Shown here: in pieces, positions 42,967 to 52,389 of the stretch
Layout of the letters: every line of letters begins with the position of its first letter
Numbering within the stretch: position 1 is the stretch's first letter
NCBI GenBank assembly: GCA_947625505.1
Contig: CANQON010000008.1
Coordinates: 1-64,000 of the forward strand
Direction: 5' to 3'
Origin: an uncultured Bacilli bacterium
GTDB taxonomy: Bacteria; Bacillota_I; Bacilli_A; RF39; UBA660
DNA length: 64,000 nt
Made by a program: the position numbers and the translations under genes
Notes under the pieces: model-generated
Seen by the model: the letters and a program-made list of their open reading frames with translations, nothing else
Told to the model about the DNA's origin: nothing
Database searches by the model: none

Positions 42967-43008
42967 TTTCTACGCTCCTTCCGCCATGACTTAAATAAGT
43001 CATAGAAA
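42967..43008 (-). promoter_or_regulatory. Candidate structured rpmE leader
   Basis: Outer stem UUUCUA/UAGAAA directly abuts the ATG and encloses hairpin AUGACUU-AUUU-AAGUCAU and the SD (GGAAGGAG). Confidence 0.55.
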
Positions 43009-43054
43009 TTTAATTCTTTCATATTGTAGCAAATATTTAGAATAAAAGCAATAA

Positions 43055-43693
43055 CTAATTTCTTTCTCTTCCAAATAATGACAATAAATCTAAGAAAATG
43101 TTAATAAAATCTAGGAATAATTGAAATGCTCCATAAATAGCTAAACTATCAGGATTCTCAACACGATACATTTTTCTTTTAATCATTTGAATATCATAAG
43201 CTATATAGGCAAAAAATATTACTAAGCTTAACAATGTAACTGCTAAATTAATACTAGGTATAAAAATACTTACAATTGATAAGATAATTAAAGCAATAAT
43301 TCCCATAAATAAAATTGTTGATATTTTAGTTAAATCTAATTTTGTTTTATATCCTATAAATCCAAATATTAATAGAACAACAGATGTAACTCCAAATATA
43401 TATATAATAGATGTTAATTCATACATTAAGAATATTGAAGCAAATGTTAATCCTGTTAAAGCTGCATATCCTAAATATAAAATAGTGTTAGTTAAAGGAC
43501 TCATTTTATGAATGCGCATTACTAGTACTAAAGCAAGAACAATTTCAGCTATCCATACTATGAAATATCCTCCTCCTGCTAAAAAGCTAATAGCAGCATC
43601 ACTACTTTGAACAAAATAACCTACACCAAATGTTAAGAATAATCCAACAAATAACCACATAAATACTTTTGAAAAGATTTGTTGCATATCCAT
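43055..43693 (-). CDS. Bax inhibitor-1/YccA family membrane protein
   Basis: Seven-TM profile; FAYIAYDIQMIKRK; start moved to 43693 (MDMQQIF) with an AGAGGTGAT SD. Confidence 0.88.
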   Translation of the reverse strand: MDMQQIFSKVFMWLFVGLFLTFGVGYFVQSSDAAISFLAGGGYFIVWIAEIVLALVLVMRIHKMSPLTNTILYLGYAALTGLTFASIFLMYELTSIIYIFGVTSVVLLIFGFIGYKTKLDLTKISTILFMGIIALIILSIVSIFIPSINLAVTLLSLVIFFAYIAYDIQMIKRKMYRVENPDSLAIYGAFQLFLDFINIFLDLLSLFGRERN

Positions 43694-43697
43694 AATA

Positions 43698-44120
43698 TCA
43701 CCTCTTTTCATCTAATATAATTATATCATATTTATCTTTAATTTTAAAAATCCAACGCTTAGTTAATATATCATTATTATTTATAATATAAATACGTTCT
43801 TTGGTATAACTACGTATTAACGCTAACAAATTATTTAACTCATCTAAATTATTTTTATTAATATTTAATTCCTTTAAATCTAAATAGATCATATCAGCTC
43901 TAACAAGTATATTTTGAATATATCTATCTCTTATTTTTATATTATTTTTAATATCATTAATGATATCTATTAGTCTTGTATCTTGATATTTGTAAACATA
44001 AGTGCTACTAATATTATTACCAAAAGATAAAGTAATATGAGCTTTATAATTAACCTTAATACTTATCACAATAATAATAATTAAAATTATTAAAAGAAAA
44101 ATTATTTTTTTCATTTTCAC
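43698..44120 (-). CDS. Hypothetical protein with N-terminal signal/TM
   Basis: 140-aa ORF. Confidence 0.55.
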   Translation of the reverse strand: MKMKKIIFLLIILIIIIVISIKVNYKAHITLSFGNNISSTYVYKYQDTRLIDIINDIKNNIKIRDRYIQNILVRADMIYLDLKELNINKNNLDELNNLLALIRSYTKERIYIINNNDILTKRWIFKIKDKYDIIILDEKR

Positions 44121-44128
44121 CTCAAAAA

Positions 44129-44146
44129 AAGTAGCCTAAGCTACTT
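44129..44146 (-). terminator. Terminator after murA
   Basis: AAGTAGC-CTAA-GCTACTT, overlaps the stop codon, minus-strand T run. Confidence 0.65.
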
Positions 44147-45401
44147 CATTATATTCTTCTAATTCTATTTTTGCACCTACAGCTGATAATTTTCCAATAA
44201 TATTTTCATATCCTCTTAGGACATGTTCAACATTTTCTATAATGGTTTCTCCTTCAGCTTTAAGTCCTGCTAAAACAAGACAAGCTCCTGCTCTTAAATC
44301 AGTAGCATTAACTACTTTACCTGTTAACTTAGTAGGACCTATTACATGAATCTTTTTATCATCAATCGTTATATTAGCACCCATATCATTTAGATAAGGA
44401 ACATTCTTAAAACGATTTTCATATATTGTTTCCTCTAATACAGATTCTCCTTCTAACTGTGTTAATAAAGTAGATAATGGTTGTTGAAGATCTGTTGGGA
44501 AACCTGGATAACCTAATGTCTTGACGTTAATAGCTCTACCACCATTAATTTGCGAAATTGTTACTGATGACTCATCTACTTTCATATCACATCCTGCTTC
44601 TTTAAGTTTTTGAATTAAAGAATCTACATGTTCAGGTATGACATTATTTATGGTTAAATTATCTCCCATTAAAGCTCCAACAATGATATAAGTACCTGTT
44701 TCAATACGATCAGGAATTACTTCTGTAAAGGCTTTGCCTAAATATTCTACACCCTCTATATATATCGTACTAGTACCTGCTCCTGTGATTTTAGCACCCA
44801 TACTATTTAAGAAAGTGGCTATATTGACAATTTCTGGCTCACGAGCAGCATTTTCAATTACGGTTTCTCCTTTAGCTCGTACAGCTACTAAAATAGTATT
44901 AATAGTTGCTCCTACACTAGGCATATCTAAATAGACATGTCCACCAACTAATTCATCAGCAGATATTGTAAACTTATTATTTTCTTCAATTACTTTAGCA
45001 CCTAAAGCACGATATCCTTTTAGAGTTTGATCAATAGGACGTGCTCCTATAGCGCATCCCCCTGGAAAATACATTTCTACATACTTATATTTTCCTAGTA
45101 TGGAAGACATAAAATAGTAAGATGCACGTAACTTTTTAGCAATAGATTCTGGTATTTCTTTATTAACAATATGTGATGCATCAATTGTTATACGTGATTC
45201 TTCTCTTTTAATATCAGCTTCAAGATACTCTAATATTTCTTGTAAAGCATCTACATCAGAAATATTAGGTATATTATCTATAACAACTTCTTCATCACAT
45301 AAAATAGCGGCTGGTATTAATGCAACAGCACTATTTTTAGCACCACTTATATTAATAGTTCCACTTAGCTTATGTCCACCCTCTATTTTAATTCTTTTCA
45401 T
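44136..45401 (-). CDS. murA: UDP-N-acetylglucosamine 1-carboxyvinyltransferase
   Basis: GGHKLSGTINISGAKNSAVALIPAAIL; PGGCAIGARPIDQ; GFPTDLQQP. Confidence 0.97.
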   Translation of the reverse strand: MKRIKIEGGHKLSGTINISGAKNSAVALIPAAILCDEEVVIDNIPNISDVDALQEILEYLEADIKREESRITIDASHIVNKEIPESIAKKLRASYYFMSSILGKYKYVEMYFPGGCAIGARPIDQTLKGYRALGAKVIEENNKFTISADELVGGHVYLDMPSVGATINTILVAVRAKGETVIENAAREPEIVNIATFLNSMGAKITGAGTSTIYIEGVEYLGKAFTEVIPDRIETGTYIIVGALMGDNLTINNVIPEHVDSLIQKLKEAGCDMKVDESSVTISQINGGRAINVKTLGYPGFPTDLQQPLSTLLTQLEGESVLEETIYENRFKNVPYLNDMGANITIDDKKIHVIGPTKLTGKVVNATDLRAGACLVLAGLKAEGETIIENVEHVLRGYENIIGKLSAVGAKIELEEYNEVA

Positions 45402-45435
45402 ACATACCTCCTTATATACTATATGATTAAAAGTA

Positions 45436-46284
45436 TTATATGTGTCTAGTGCCTAGTAATTCTACTTTTTCTCTTATAGCTTTTTTAATACTTGCTTCTC
45501 CTGCTTTAATAATTTTTCTAGGATCATATACTTCTTCGTCATTCTTTAACTTATCACGAACTGCCAAAGCCCATACTTGTTGTAATTCTGTATTAATATT
45601 TAATTTACATATACCACAAGATATAGCTTTTCTTATTTGATCATCATATATACCACTTCCTCCATGAAGAACTAATGGTATATTACATTTTTCTTTAATT
45701 TCTTCCATACGATCAAAAGCTAAAACAGGATCTCCATGATAAGGGCCATGAACACTACCTAAAGCAGGCGCTAAAAAATCAATACCTGTCTCATTAGTAA
45801 AACGCACACAATCATCTACTTCAGCATAAAGTATTCCATGATTAGCACTATCTTCACTGCCTCCCACATGTCCTACTTCTGCTTCTACAGATACATTTCT
45901 TTCTTTAGCATAATCTACTACTTCTTTTGTAATACGAATATTTTCATCTAAATCATACATTGAAGCATCAATCATAACAGAAGTAAATCCTGCATCAATA
46001 GCTTCTTTACATACTTGAAAACTACTTCCATGATCTAAATGAATAACAACAGGTATGGTAATATTCAAATATTCCATTAAATCTTTTACTAGATTAACAA
46101 CTGTTTTAAAGCCTCCCATATATTTAGTTGCTCCTTCACTAACACCTAAAATAACAGGTACCTTAATATCTTCACATTCTTCTAAAATAAATCTTGTCCA
46201 TTCAAGATTATTAATATTAAATTGCGCTACAGCATATTTATTATCTTTAGCCATATTTAAGATTCTAGTCATATTCTCTAGCAT
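45436..46284 (-). CDS. fba: Class II fructose-bisphosphate aldolase
   Basis: HLDHGSSFQVCKEAIDAGFTSVMIDAS; LVLHGGSGI. Confidence 0.95.
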   Translation of the reverse strand: MLENMTRILNMAKDNKYAVAQFNINNLEWTRFILEECEDIKVPVILGVSEGATKYMGGFKTVVNLVKDLMEYLNITIPVVIHLDHGSSFQVCKEAIDAGFTSVMIDASMYDLDENIRITKEVVDYAKERNVSVEAEVGHVGGSEDSANHGILYAEVDDCVRFTNETGIDFLAPALGSVHGPYHGDPVLAFDRMEEIKEKCNIPLVLHGGSGIYDDQIRKAISCGICKLNINTELQQVWALAVRDKLKNDEEVYDPRKIIKAGEASIKKAIREKVELLGTRHI

Positions 46285-46361
46285 ACTATCACCTAATTAA
46301 AATATATTATTTATAAATATAAAAGTCAATAAACTTACTATTAATATCACTTATTTAGACA

Positions 46362-47318
46362 TTAATTATACATTAAATTTTTCTCAGGAGAAAGTAATAC
46401 TCGTATAAGTCTTTTTTGGGTATCTATTTCATCTATTGACTCACGAAAATTATATATTCCTTCTAAATGAAATTGTTCTAATATTTCATTACATATATCT
46501 GATATTACACTATCATCAATTGTATCTAATCTAATAAGTTTTTTAATATTACCACTATTAACTCTTTTTCTTGAACCTACAAATTTATCTAAACTTAATA
46601 GTTGTGTAGCATTATCATCATAGAAATATCTAATAGAAGCATTAAATCCTTTATGATTAGGTAAACTTCTCTCTATTAATGCTTTACCTACATCATTATA
46701 ATCTCGTGTAATACGAGTATATGTTACATCACTATGATTAGCTCGTACTTTAAATAAACGTAAATTCTCTTCTTTAGTCATTGGTATAAGACTAGATTTA
46801 AAACTTACAATAAGAACATTAGTCATTGATGCTTCATGTAATTCTTCTTTTTGATAAACAAATCCTTCTTTACTTACATGTTCAACTATCATTTCTTTAT
46901 CTAATGGACAGTTATAATCTGTAATACTTCCAATAGCTAATTCTTTATTAATAATGATTAACATATCATCCCCATCAGGAAAAATATTATAGATAGTTTT
47001 CCCTCTTGTAAATATATTAGCACCATCATCATATTTTTCATTGCACACCATAGTTAATCCCATATCACTATTATCCGTTATTTGGTATTCACCAAAGACT
47101 GTTCTAACGTAGCAAACACCTTTCTTATATGTGATATTAGTAATATCATTACCTCTTAAAATATCAAAAATATTAAATAAATGAAGTTGGAAGTATGGAT
47201 TATTAGCTATCTTTTCACTAAAGTTCATACCACTTTCTAATAAATACTCAATCAATAATCTATTAGATAAGGAATATGTAATATTAGGTGCACAAATTTT
47301 TGTTTCGGCCTTTGCCAT
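46362..47318 (-). CDS. Hypothetical protein
   Basis: 318-aa ORF; family not recognised. Confidence 0.7.
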   Translation of the reverse strand: MAKAETKICAPNITYSLSNRLLIEYLLESGMNFSEKIANNPYFQLHLFNIFDILRGNDITNITYKKGVCYVRTVFGEYQITDNSDMGLTMVCNEKYDDGANIFTRGKTIYNIFPDGDDMLIIINKELAIGSITDYNCPLDKEMIVEHVSKEGFVYQKEELHEASMTNVLIVSFKSSLIPMTKEENLRLFKVRANHSDVTYTRITRDYNDVGKALIERSLPNHKGFNASIRYFYDDNATQLLSLDKFVGSRKRVNSGNIKKLIRLDTIDDSVISDICNEILEQFHLEGIYNFRESIDEIDTQKRLIRVLLSPEKNLMYN

Positions 47319-47380
47319 AATTACACCTCCAAATCAAAATTACATTAATATAACATATTTTTTATAAGTGTGTCAACCAA

Positions 47381-47896
47381 TTATTTTAAATATTTATTTA
47401 GAGTGTCAACTACATATGAATGATATTCTACCTCTGTACTTTCCTCTCCTTCTAATAAACATAAGGGAGGAAATAGGACACACCACCAGTTATCTCCTAA
47501 GCCATTACCTAAAGTAATTACAAGGGAATTATATTCTCCTTCTTTGTATGTAATACCCTTATATTCTTTTTCAGGAAAATAATTCATTCCATAATTTATA
47601 CGATAATTAGTAGTATATTGATTGACAATTTTTCTCACATTAGGAATACTATCTTTTATAACTAAATCAGCATCCTTTATATTATCAACATGATCTAATT
47701 TTTGATATAAATACTTTTCAACATCTTTTCTTATTTCTTGTTTTAAGTCTTGGTCATTATTATCATTAGAATTAGCAATTACCCTAATTCTAATAGCATC
47801 CTCTGGTATTAAATCATTATTTGTTACCACATTTGATATTGTAACAAGAAGTACTACTAAAACTAATATAAATAAACAATTCTTCAAGTATATCAT
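47381..47896 (-). CDS. spoIIR: Stage II sporulation protein R-like
   Basis: AIRIRVIANSNDNNDQDLKQEIRKDV and GLGDNWWCVLFPPLCLL signatures; N-terminal signal. Confidence 0.88.
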   Translation of the reverse strand: MIYLKNCLFILVLVVLLVTISNVVTNNDLIPEDAIRIRVIANSNDNNDQDLKQEIRKDVEKYLYQKLDHVDNIKDADLVIKDSIPNVRKIVNQYTTNYRINYGMNYFPEKEYKGITYKEGEYNSLVITLGNGLGDNWWCVLFPPLCLLEGEESTEVEYHSYVVDTLNKYLK

Positions 47897-48003
47897 CTCC
47901 TAATATATATTGAAGATTAAATATAACTTTTATACATATTTTTATACTTTTAGTTCATAATAACAAAAAAAGATTTAGAATTATCTAAATCTTTCTTAAT
48001 TAA

Positions 48004-48417
48004 CTATAATAAGATTCCAACTACTATGTTGAATGCAAATCCAGCTAATCCACCGATACCTGCCATTTTAGCATCACCTGGTTTAGAAGATTTCCAACAG
48101 AAGTATAAGATCCATCCAACAATTGGAATAAAGAATCCTAATACTGCCCATCCAATTGATCCTTTTTGATTAACTGCTGGTTGCATCATAGGACCTGGCA
48201 TTGGTTGTTGTCCCATCATTTGTCCAGGCATAGGTTGTTGACCCATCATAGGTTGTTGCACTGGTCCAGGAACAGGTCCTGGTACAGGTTGTTGTACTGG
48301 TTGTTGCATTACTTGCCCTTGAACAGGCATATCAACAGTTAAATTAGGATTACCACAGTTAGGACAAGTTGTGAACTTATCATCTACTTGGCAACCACAC
48401 ATATTACACTTTTTCAT
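48004..48417 (-). CDS. Zinc-ribbon protein with Pro/Gln/Met-rich linker and C-terminal TM segments
   Basis: CNMCGCQV...CPNCG; MMGQQPMPG repeats. Confidence 0.75.
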   Translation of the reverse strand: MKKCNMCGCQVDDKFTTCPNCGNPNLTVDMPVQGQVMQQPVQQPVPGPVPGPVQQPMMGQQPMPGQMMGQQPMPGPMMQPAVNQKGSIGWAVLGFFIPIVGWILYFCWKSSKPGDAKMAGIGGLAGFAFNIVVGILL

Positions 48418-48435
48418 ACTATCCTCCTATTCTTT

Positions 48436-49023
48436 TTATTTAACATACATACATGCTCTTTTTTTGAAATAAATAAATACGCATACTCCGTAAGCAATAA
48501 GTAAAGCTCCTAATACGATAAAAACAATACCAAAAGCAGCTCCTAATGCAGCAAATGCTTCTACTTCAGCTGCTAAAGCTCCAAATCCTACCATAAATAG
48601 AATACCTAATAATACAAGGATTCCTCCACCTACGGCTTCTAAGACTCCTTGAATCATTGCTAAAATTCTTCCAACTTTACTTCTTATATATAAGAAATAA
48701 ACAGTAGCAGCAGCAAAAACTACAGAAATTAATGTACCAACAGAAAATTCATTAGTAAATAAACTTATAAGATTAGACACTGCTCCTAACCCTAGTAAAA
48801 CCATATATACCATTGCAAATGTCATAGGCATACTACCTTGTGCAGGAGCACCCATCATAGGTTGTTGACCCATCATTTGTCCTTGCATAGGTTGTACTGG
48901 TACTTGTTGTGGCATAGGTTGTACTGGTGCAGGATTTAAAGATACTAAACTAGGACTACCACAATTAGGGCAGTTAGTATAGTTATCAGCAACTTGGCTA
49001 CCACAAGCATTACATTTTTTCAT
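48436..49023 (-). CDS. Zinc-ribbon membrane protein, paralog of the previous gene
   Basis: CNACGSQV...CPNCG; MQGQMMGQQPMMG linker; 4 TM-like segments. Confidence 0.75.
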   Translation of the reverse strand: MKKCNACGSQVADNYTNCPNCGSPSLVSLNPAPVQPMPQQVPVQPMQGQMMGQQPMMGAPAQGSMPMTFAMVYMVLLGLGAVSNLISLFTNEFSVGTLISVVFAAATVYFLYIRSKVGRILAMIQGVLEAVGGGILVLLGILFMVGFGALAAEVEAFAALGAAFGIVFIVLGALLIAYGVCVFIYFKKRACMYVK

Positions 49024-49147
49024 TTTTCAACACTCCTTTATTTTCTTCATTATACTATATTTTTCAACATTTTGAAACTATTTATTAAGAAATATTAAAA
49101 AAGTGTCAAATTTTAGTGTTCCTATTTACTATATAAACAAGAAAAAA

Positions 49148-49168
49148 AATAAGGGATACTCCCTTATT
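49148..49168 (-). terminator. Terminator after rlmH
   Basis: AATAAGGGA-TAC-TCCCTTATT, minus-strand T run. Confidence 0.7.
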
Positions 49169-49616
49169 TATGATAAGACTCATTATTATTAATTTTAAAA
49201 GAACGATAAATTTGTTCTAATAATATTACTCTAAATAATTGATGAGGAAATGTCATTTTGGAAAAAGATATAGCTAAATTACTTCTTTTTTTAATATCAT
49301 TATGTAAGCCATTAGATCCTCCAATAACAAAAATAATATTAGAATTAATAGTTAATAAATTATCTAATTCTTTAGCAAGTTCTAAAGAACTATATTCTTT
49401 TCCTTCTATTTCTAGAGTAATAACATAATCTTTATCTTGAATATATCTTTCTATTTCTACTTTTTCTTTTAATAAGCAATTGTCTTCATTATCACTAAAA
49501 TCTTTACACTCAATGATATCTATTTTCGTATACTTACTAAGTCTTTTTAAATACTCATTAATCGCATCTCGATAAAAGGCTTCTTTTATTTTACCTACAC
49601 ATATTATTTTTATCAT
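49164..49616 (-). CDS. rlmH: 23S rRNA pseudouridine-1915 N3-methyltransferase
   Basis: MIKIICVGKIKEAFYRDAINEYLKRLSKY; FVIGGSNGL; MTFPHQLFRVILLEQIYR. Confidence 0.95.
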   Translation of the reverse strand: MIKIICVGKIKEAFYRDAINEYLKRLSKYTKIDIIECKDFSDNEDNCLLKEKVEIERYIQDKDYVITLEIEGKEYSSLELAKELDNLLTINSNIIFVIGGSNGLHNDIKKRSNLAISFSKMTFPHQLFRVILLEQIYRSFKINNNESYHK

Positions 49617-50374
49617 AATTCTAATAACTCCGTAGCTTCCTTTTGACTTGCTACACCAATATTATCGAATGTGATATTCTTCTTTTCTAAAATATGTTTT
49701 AAATTTAAATAAGCAATATCTGGTGTATTATTTTCTTCACTAAGATGCGCTAAAAAGACTTTTTTAGTATCCTTACCTATAAATTTAGCTAAGTAATTAG
49801 CTGAATCTTTATTAGATAAGTGGCCTTCATCTCCCAAAATACGGATTTTAACATGATGAGGATAATGTTCATTATTCATTAATAACTCTACATCATGATT
49901 ACTTTCCATAATATATAAAGTACGATTAGATAATAATTTATGATACTTCTCACTTATATAGCCTGTATCAGTCATATAAACAACTGATTTACCATCTGAT
50001 TCAAATATATATCCCCTAGAATCTTTCGCATCATGTGAGGTTGGAATCGTTATAACTTTTAAATCATCTAACTCTATATCCCCATCAAGATTAATATAAT
50101 CTTTAATATTTAAATTAGCTTCTTTATAAATATTATCTGTTAGATATACAGTAGGATGATACTTTTTCCAAAAAACATTAATACCTGATACGTGATCACT
50201 ATGGGCATGAGTAACAAAGACGCTATCAATTAATTTAGGATCAATATTATAAGCTTTTAATTTTTTTTCAATACTAAGGGAAGAAGTACCTATATCTACT
50301 AAAATATGATGTTTATTAGTTTCAATATAAGTACAATTTCCTTTACTACCACTAGCTAAAACGGATACTTTCAT
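49613..50374 (-). CDS. Metallo-beta-lactamase fold hydrolase, WalJ/YycJ-like
   Basis: MKVSVLASGSKGNCTYIE; THAHSDHVSG; start moved to 50374. Confidence 0.88.
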   Translation of the reverse strand: MKVSVLASGSKGNCTYIETNKHHILVDIGTSSLSIEKKLKAYNIDPKLIDSVFVTHAHSDHVSGINVFWKKYHPTVYLTDNIYKEANLNIKDYINLDGDIELDDLKVITIPTSHDAKDSRGYIFESDGKSVVYMTDTGYISEKYHKLLSNRTLYIMESNHDVELLMNNEHYPHHVKIRILGDEGHLSNKDSANYLAKFIGKDTKKVFLAHLSEENNTPDIAYLNLKHILEKKNITFDNIGVASQKEATELLEL

Positions 50375-50375
50375 A

Positions 50376-52382
50376 CTACTTCGATAAGTAAGGACGTGGA
50401 TTAACAACGTGATTAGTATCATTCTTACCTACTCTTATTTCAAAGTGAACATGAGGTCCTGATGCATCACCTGTCATACCAACATATCCTATCGTTTGTC
50501 CACGAGCTACTACTGATCCTACTTTAATTCCTTTAGCAAATCCACTCATATGAGCATATAATGAATAATAACCATTATTATGATTTATAATAATATAATT
50601 ACCATAACTATAATGTCTAGTTCTTGTTACTACTGTTCCATTATTAGAAGCATATACAGGTGCTCCCTTCTTATTAGAAATATCTAATCCATAATGGAAT
50701 CCTCCTGCTCCTTTATCATATCTACTTCCACGATAACCAAATGGTGAAGCAATGGAATATGAATTAGTAGGCCATAACCAGTTTCTAACACTACCAATAC
50801 TAGGAACATTTCTTGTACCTACACGTATAATTTGATTCTTTGTAGGTTTAATTGTTTCATTACTAATTGAACCTGCTTCGGCATATAAGGAAACGCCATT
50901 TACTTTATGTATTGTTTGGGAAGTACGAACAATACCTTTTTCGCCTTTTTGTTCAACATATTCTGATCCTACTGTCATAGATGAATCGTATCTTTCAATA
51001 GTATCATAATTAACAACATGATCTTCTACTTGGAATTCCTCTACAACAAGGTTTATTTTAGGATTTAATTTAGTAATGGTAATGGGTTGTCCATCATAGA
51101 AAATACTATCTAAACTAGTAAATGATGGATTAGATAAGAAAAACTCTTCAACACTTATCTTATTACGATAAGCTAAATCTTCTACAGTATCTTTGGCTGT
51201 TGCATATACTGTTTTCGTATCTATTTCATCACCATATAATAAATATGAAGATAATTCTGATTTGTCTGTGTATATTTTCTCTTTAACAGATATATTTGTT
51301 TTCTTAAAAGTAATATCATCTTCTAGATAGATATTATCAATTCTCGTTCCTGTTGTTGTAATTTCTTTTTGCGTATCATTCATATAAGCTTGATAATTAT
51401 CTTCGCCAACGAAAACATTAGTTATATCGTTAATAGCGTCATTAAATATTTTTTCATCGGTTACATATATTAAAATATCATCATTATTCTCTTTACTTAT
51501 TTGTTGATAATCAACATTAGCTAAAGCTCCATATAACACATTATCTGTTAATGTTACATTGCCACTTCTTTTAATACGGAATTGATATCCCTCTATTGTA
51601 CAAGGCTTATGTTCGATAATAGCGTCATAAACATCTTCTACTTTCATATATGTAGGATCATATGTTGTTATTTTCTTAATACTAATTCCTAAAGGTTCAT
51701 ATATATCTTTAGTATGTAAATAAATATTATTATCTTCTACATAATCTAGCATCGTAACATATTTACTATTAGTTACATCGATTAACTTATTATTATGATA
51801 TTCTTCTATAGCGTTATACTCACTACTAGTTAAACTTAAATTAGAACGATTATCATATAAATACTCTGTAAGATTTTTTTCATAATTACGAATATTAGAA
51901 TCAAATCTTTCTTGTAATAAATTATAATTAACTATTCCTTTAGTAGTTAAAGATGTTCCATCAATATATATAGGAGAAAATGAACCATATAGTATTTTTA
52001 ATTCATCATAATTACCTATTAGATTTCCTTCATCGTCAACATATTTATGCAATTTTAAATAATTATTTTCTAAATTATTCTTACTAACATATTGCTGATA
52101 ATAAGCATTACCTTTTTTAATTGTTTTTTCTATAGCTTTATTAACTATATCTATAGTATCAGTTTGAGCTTGATACTCAATAACCTGATTTTGAATTATA
52201 TTTCCTTGTCTTGATATATGATGTTCTAACTCTTCTTTAGACTTAATTACCCCTATTCTTTCATCATCTAAATATACTTGATAAAAAGTATATGGCTGAT
52301 ACTTCTTACCATAGTCAAATTGTAAGAAAAAGACCATGATACCACAAAGAAACACAACAACATATACTGCATATTTTTTCAT
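50376..52382 (-). CDS. M23 metalloendopeptidase with LysM-like and G5 domains
   Basis: N-terminal TM; G5-like segment; HYGLDISNKKGAPVYASNNGTV...GPHVHFEIRV. Confidence 0.9.
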   Translation of the reverse strand: MKKYAVYVVVFLCGIMVFFLQFDYGKKYQPYTFYQVYLDDERIGVIKSKEELEHHISRQGNIIQNQVIEYQAQTDTIDIVNKAIEKTIKKGNAYYQQYVSKNNLENNYLKLHKYVDDEGNLIGNYDELKILYGSFSPIYIDGTSLTTKGIVNYNLLQERFDSNIRNYEKNLTEYLYDNRSNLSLTSSEYNAIEEYHNNKLIDVTNSKYVTMLDYVEDNNIYLHTKDIYEPLGISIKKITTYDPTYMKVEDVYDAIIEHKPCTIEGYQFRIKRSGNVTLTDNVLYGALANVDYQQISKENNDDILIYVTDEKIFNDAINDITNVFVGEDNYQAYMNDTQKEITTTGTRIDNIYLEDDITFKKTNISVKEKIYTDKSELSSYLLYGDEIDTKTVYATAKDTVEDLAYRNKISVEEFFLSNPSFTSLDSIFYDGQPITITKLNPKINLVVEEFQVEDHVVNYDTIERYDSSMTVGSEYVEQKGEKGIVRTSQTIHKVNGVSLYAEAGSISNETIKPTKNQIIRVGTRNVPSIGSVRNWLWPTNSYSIASPFGYRGSRYDKGAGGFHYGLDISNKKGAPVYASNNGTVVTRTRHYSYGNYIIINHNNGYYSLYAHMSGFAKGIKVGSVVARGQTIGYVGMTGDASGPHVHFEIRVGKNDTNHVVNPRPYLSK

Positions 52383-52389
52383 AAATCAC

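Noticed and set aside
48181-48330. Short tandem repeats resembling a CRISPR-like array
   Set aside because: They are in-frame codon repeats of the PMQ-rich linker; no uniform spacer/repeat structure.
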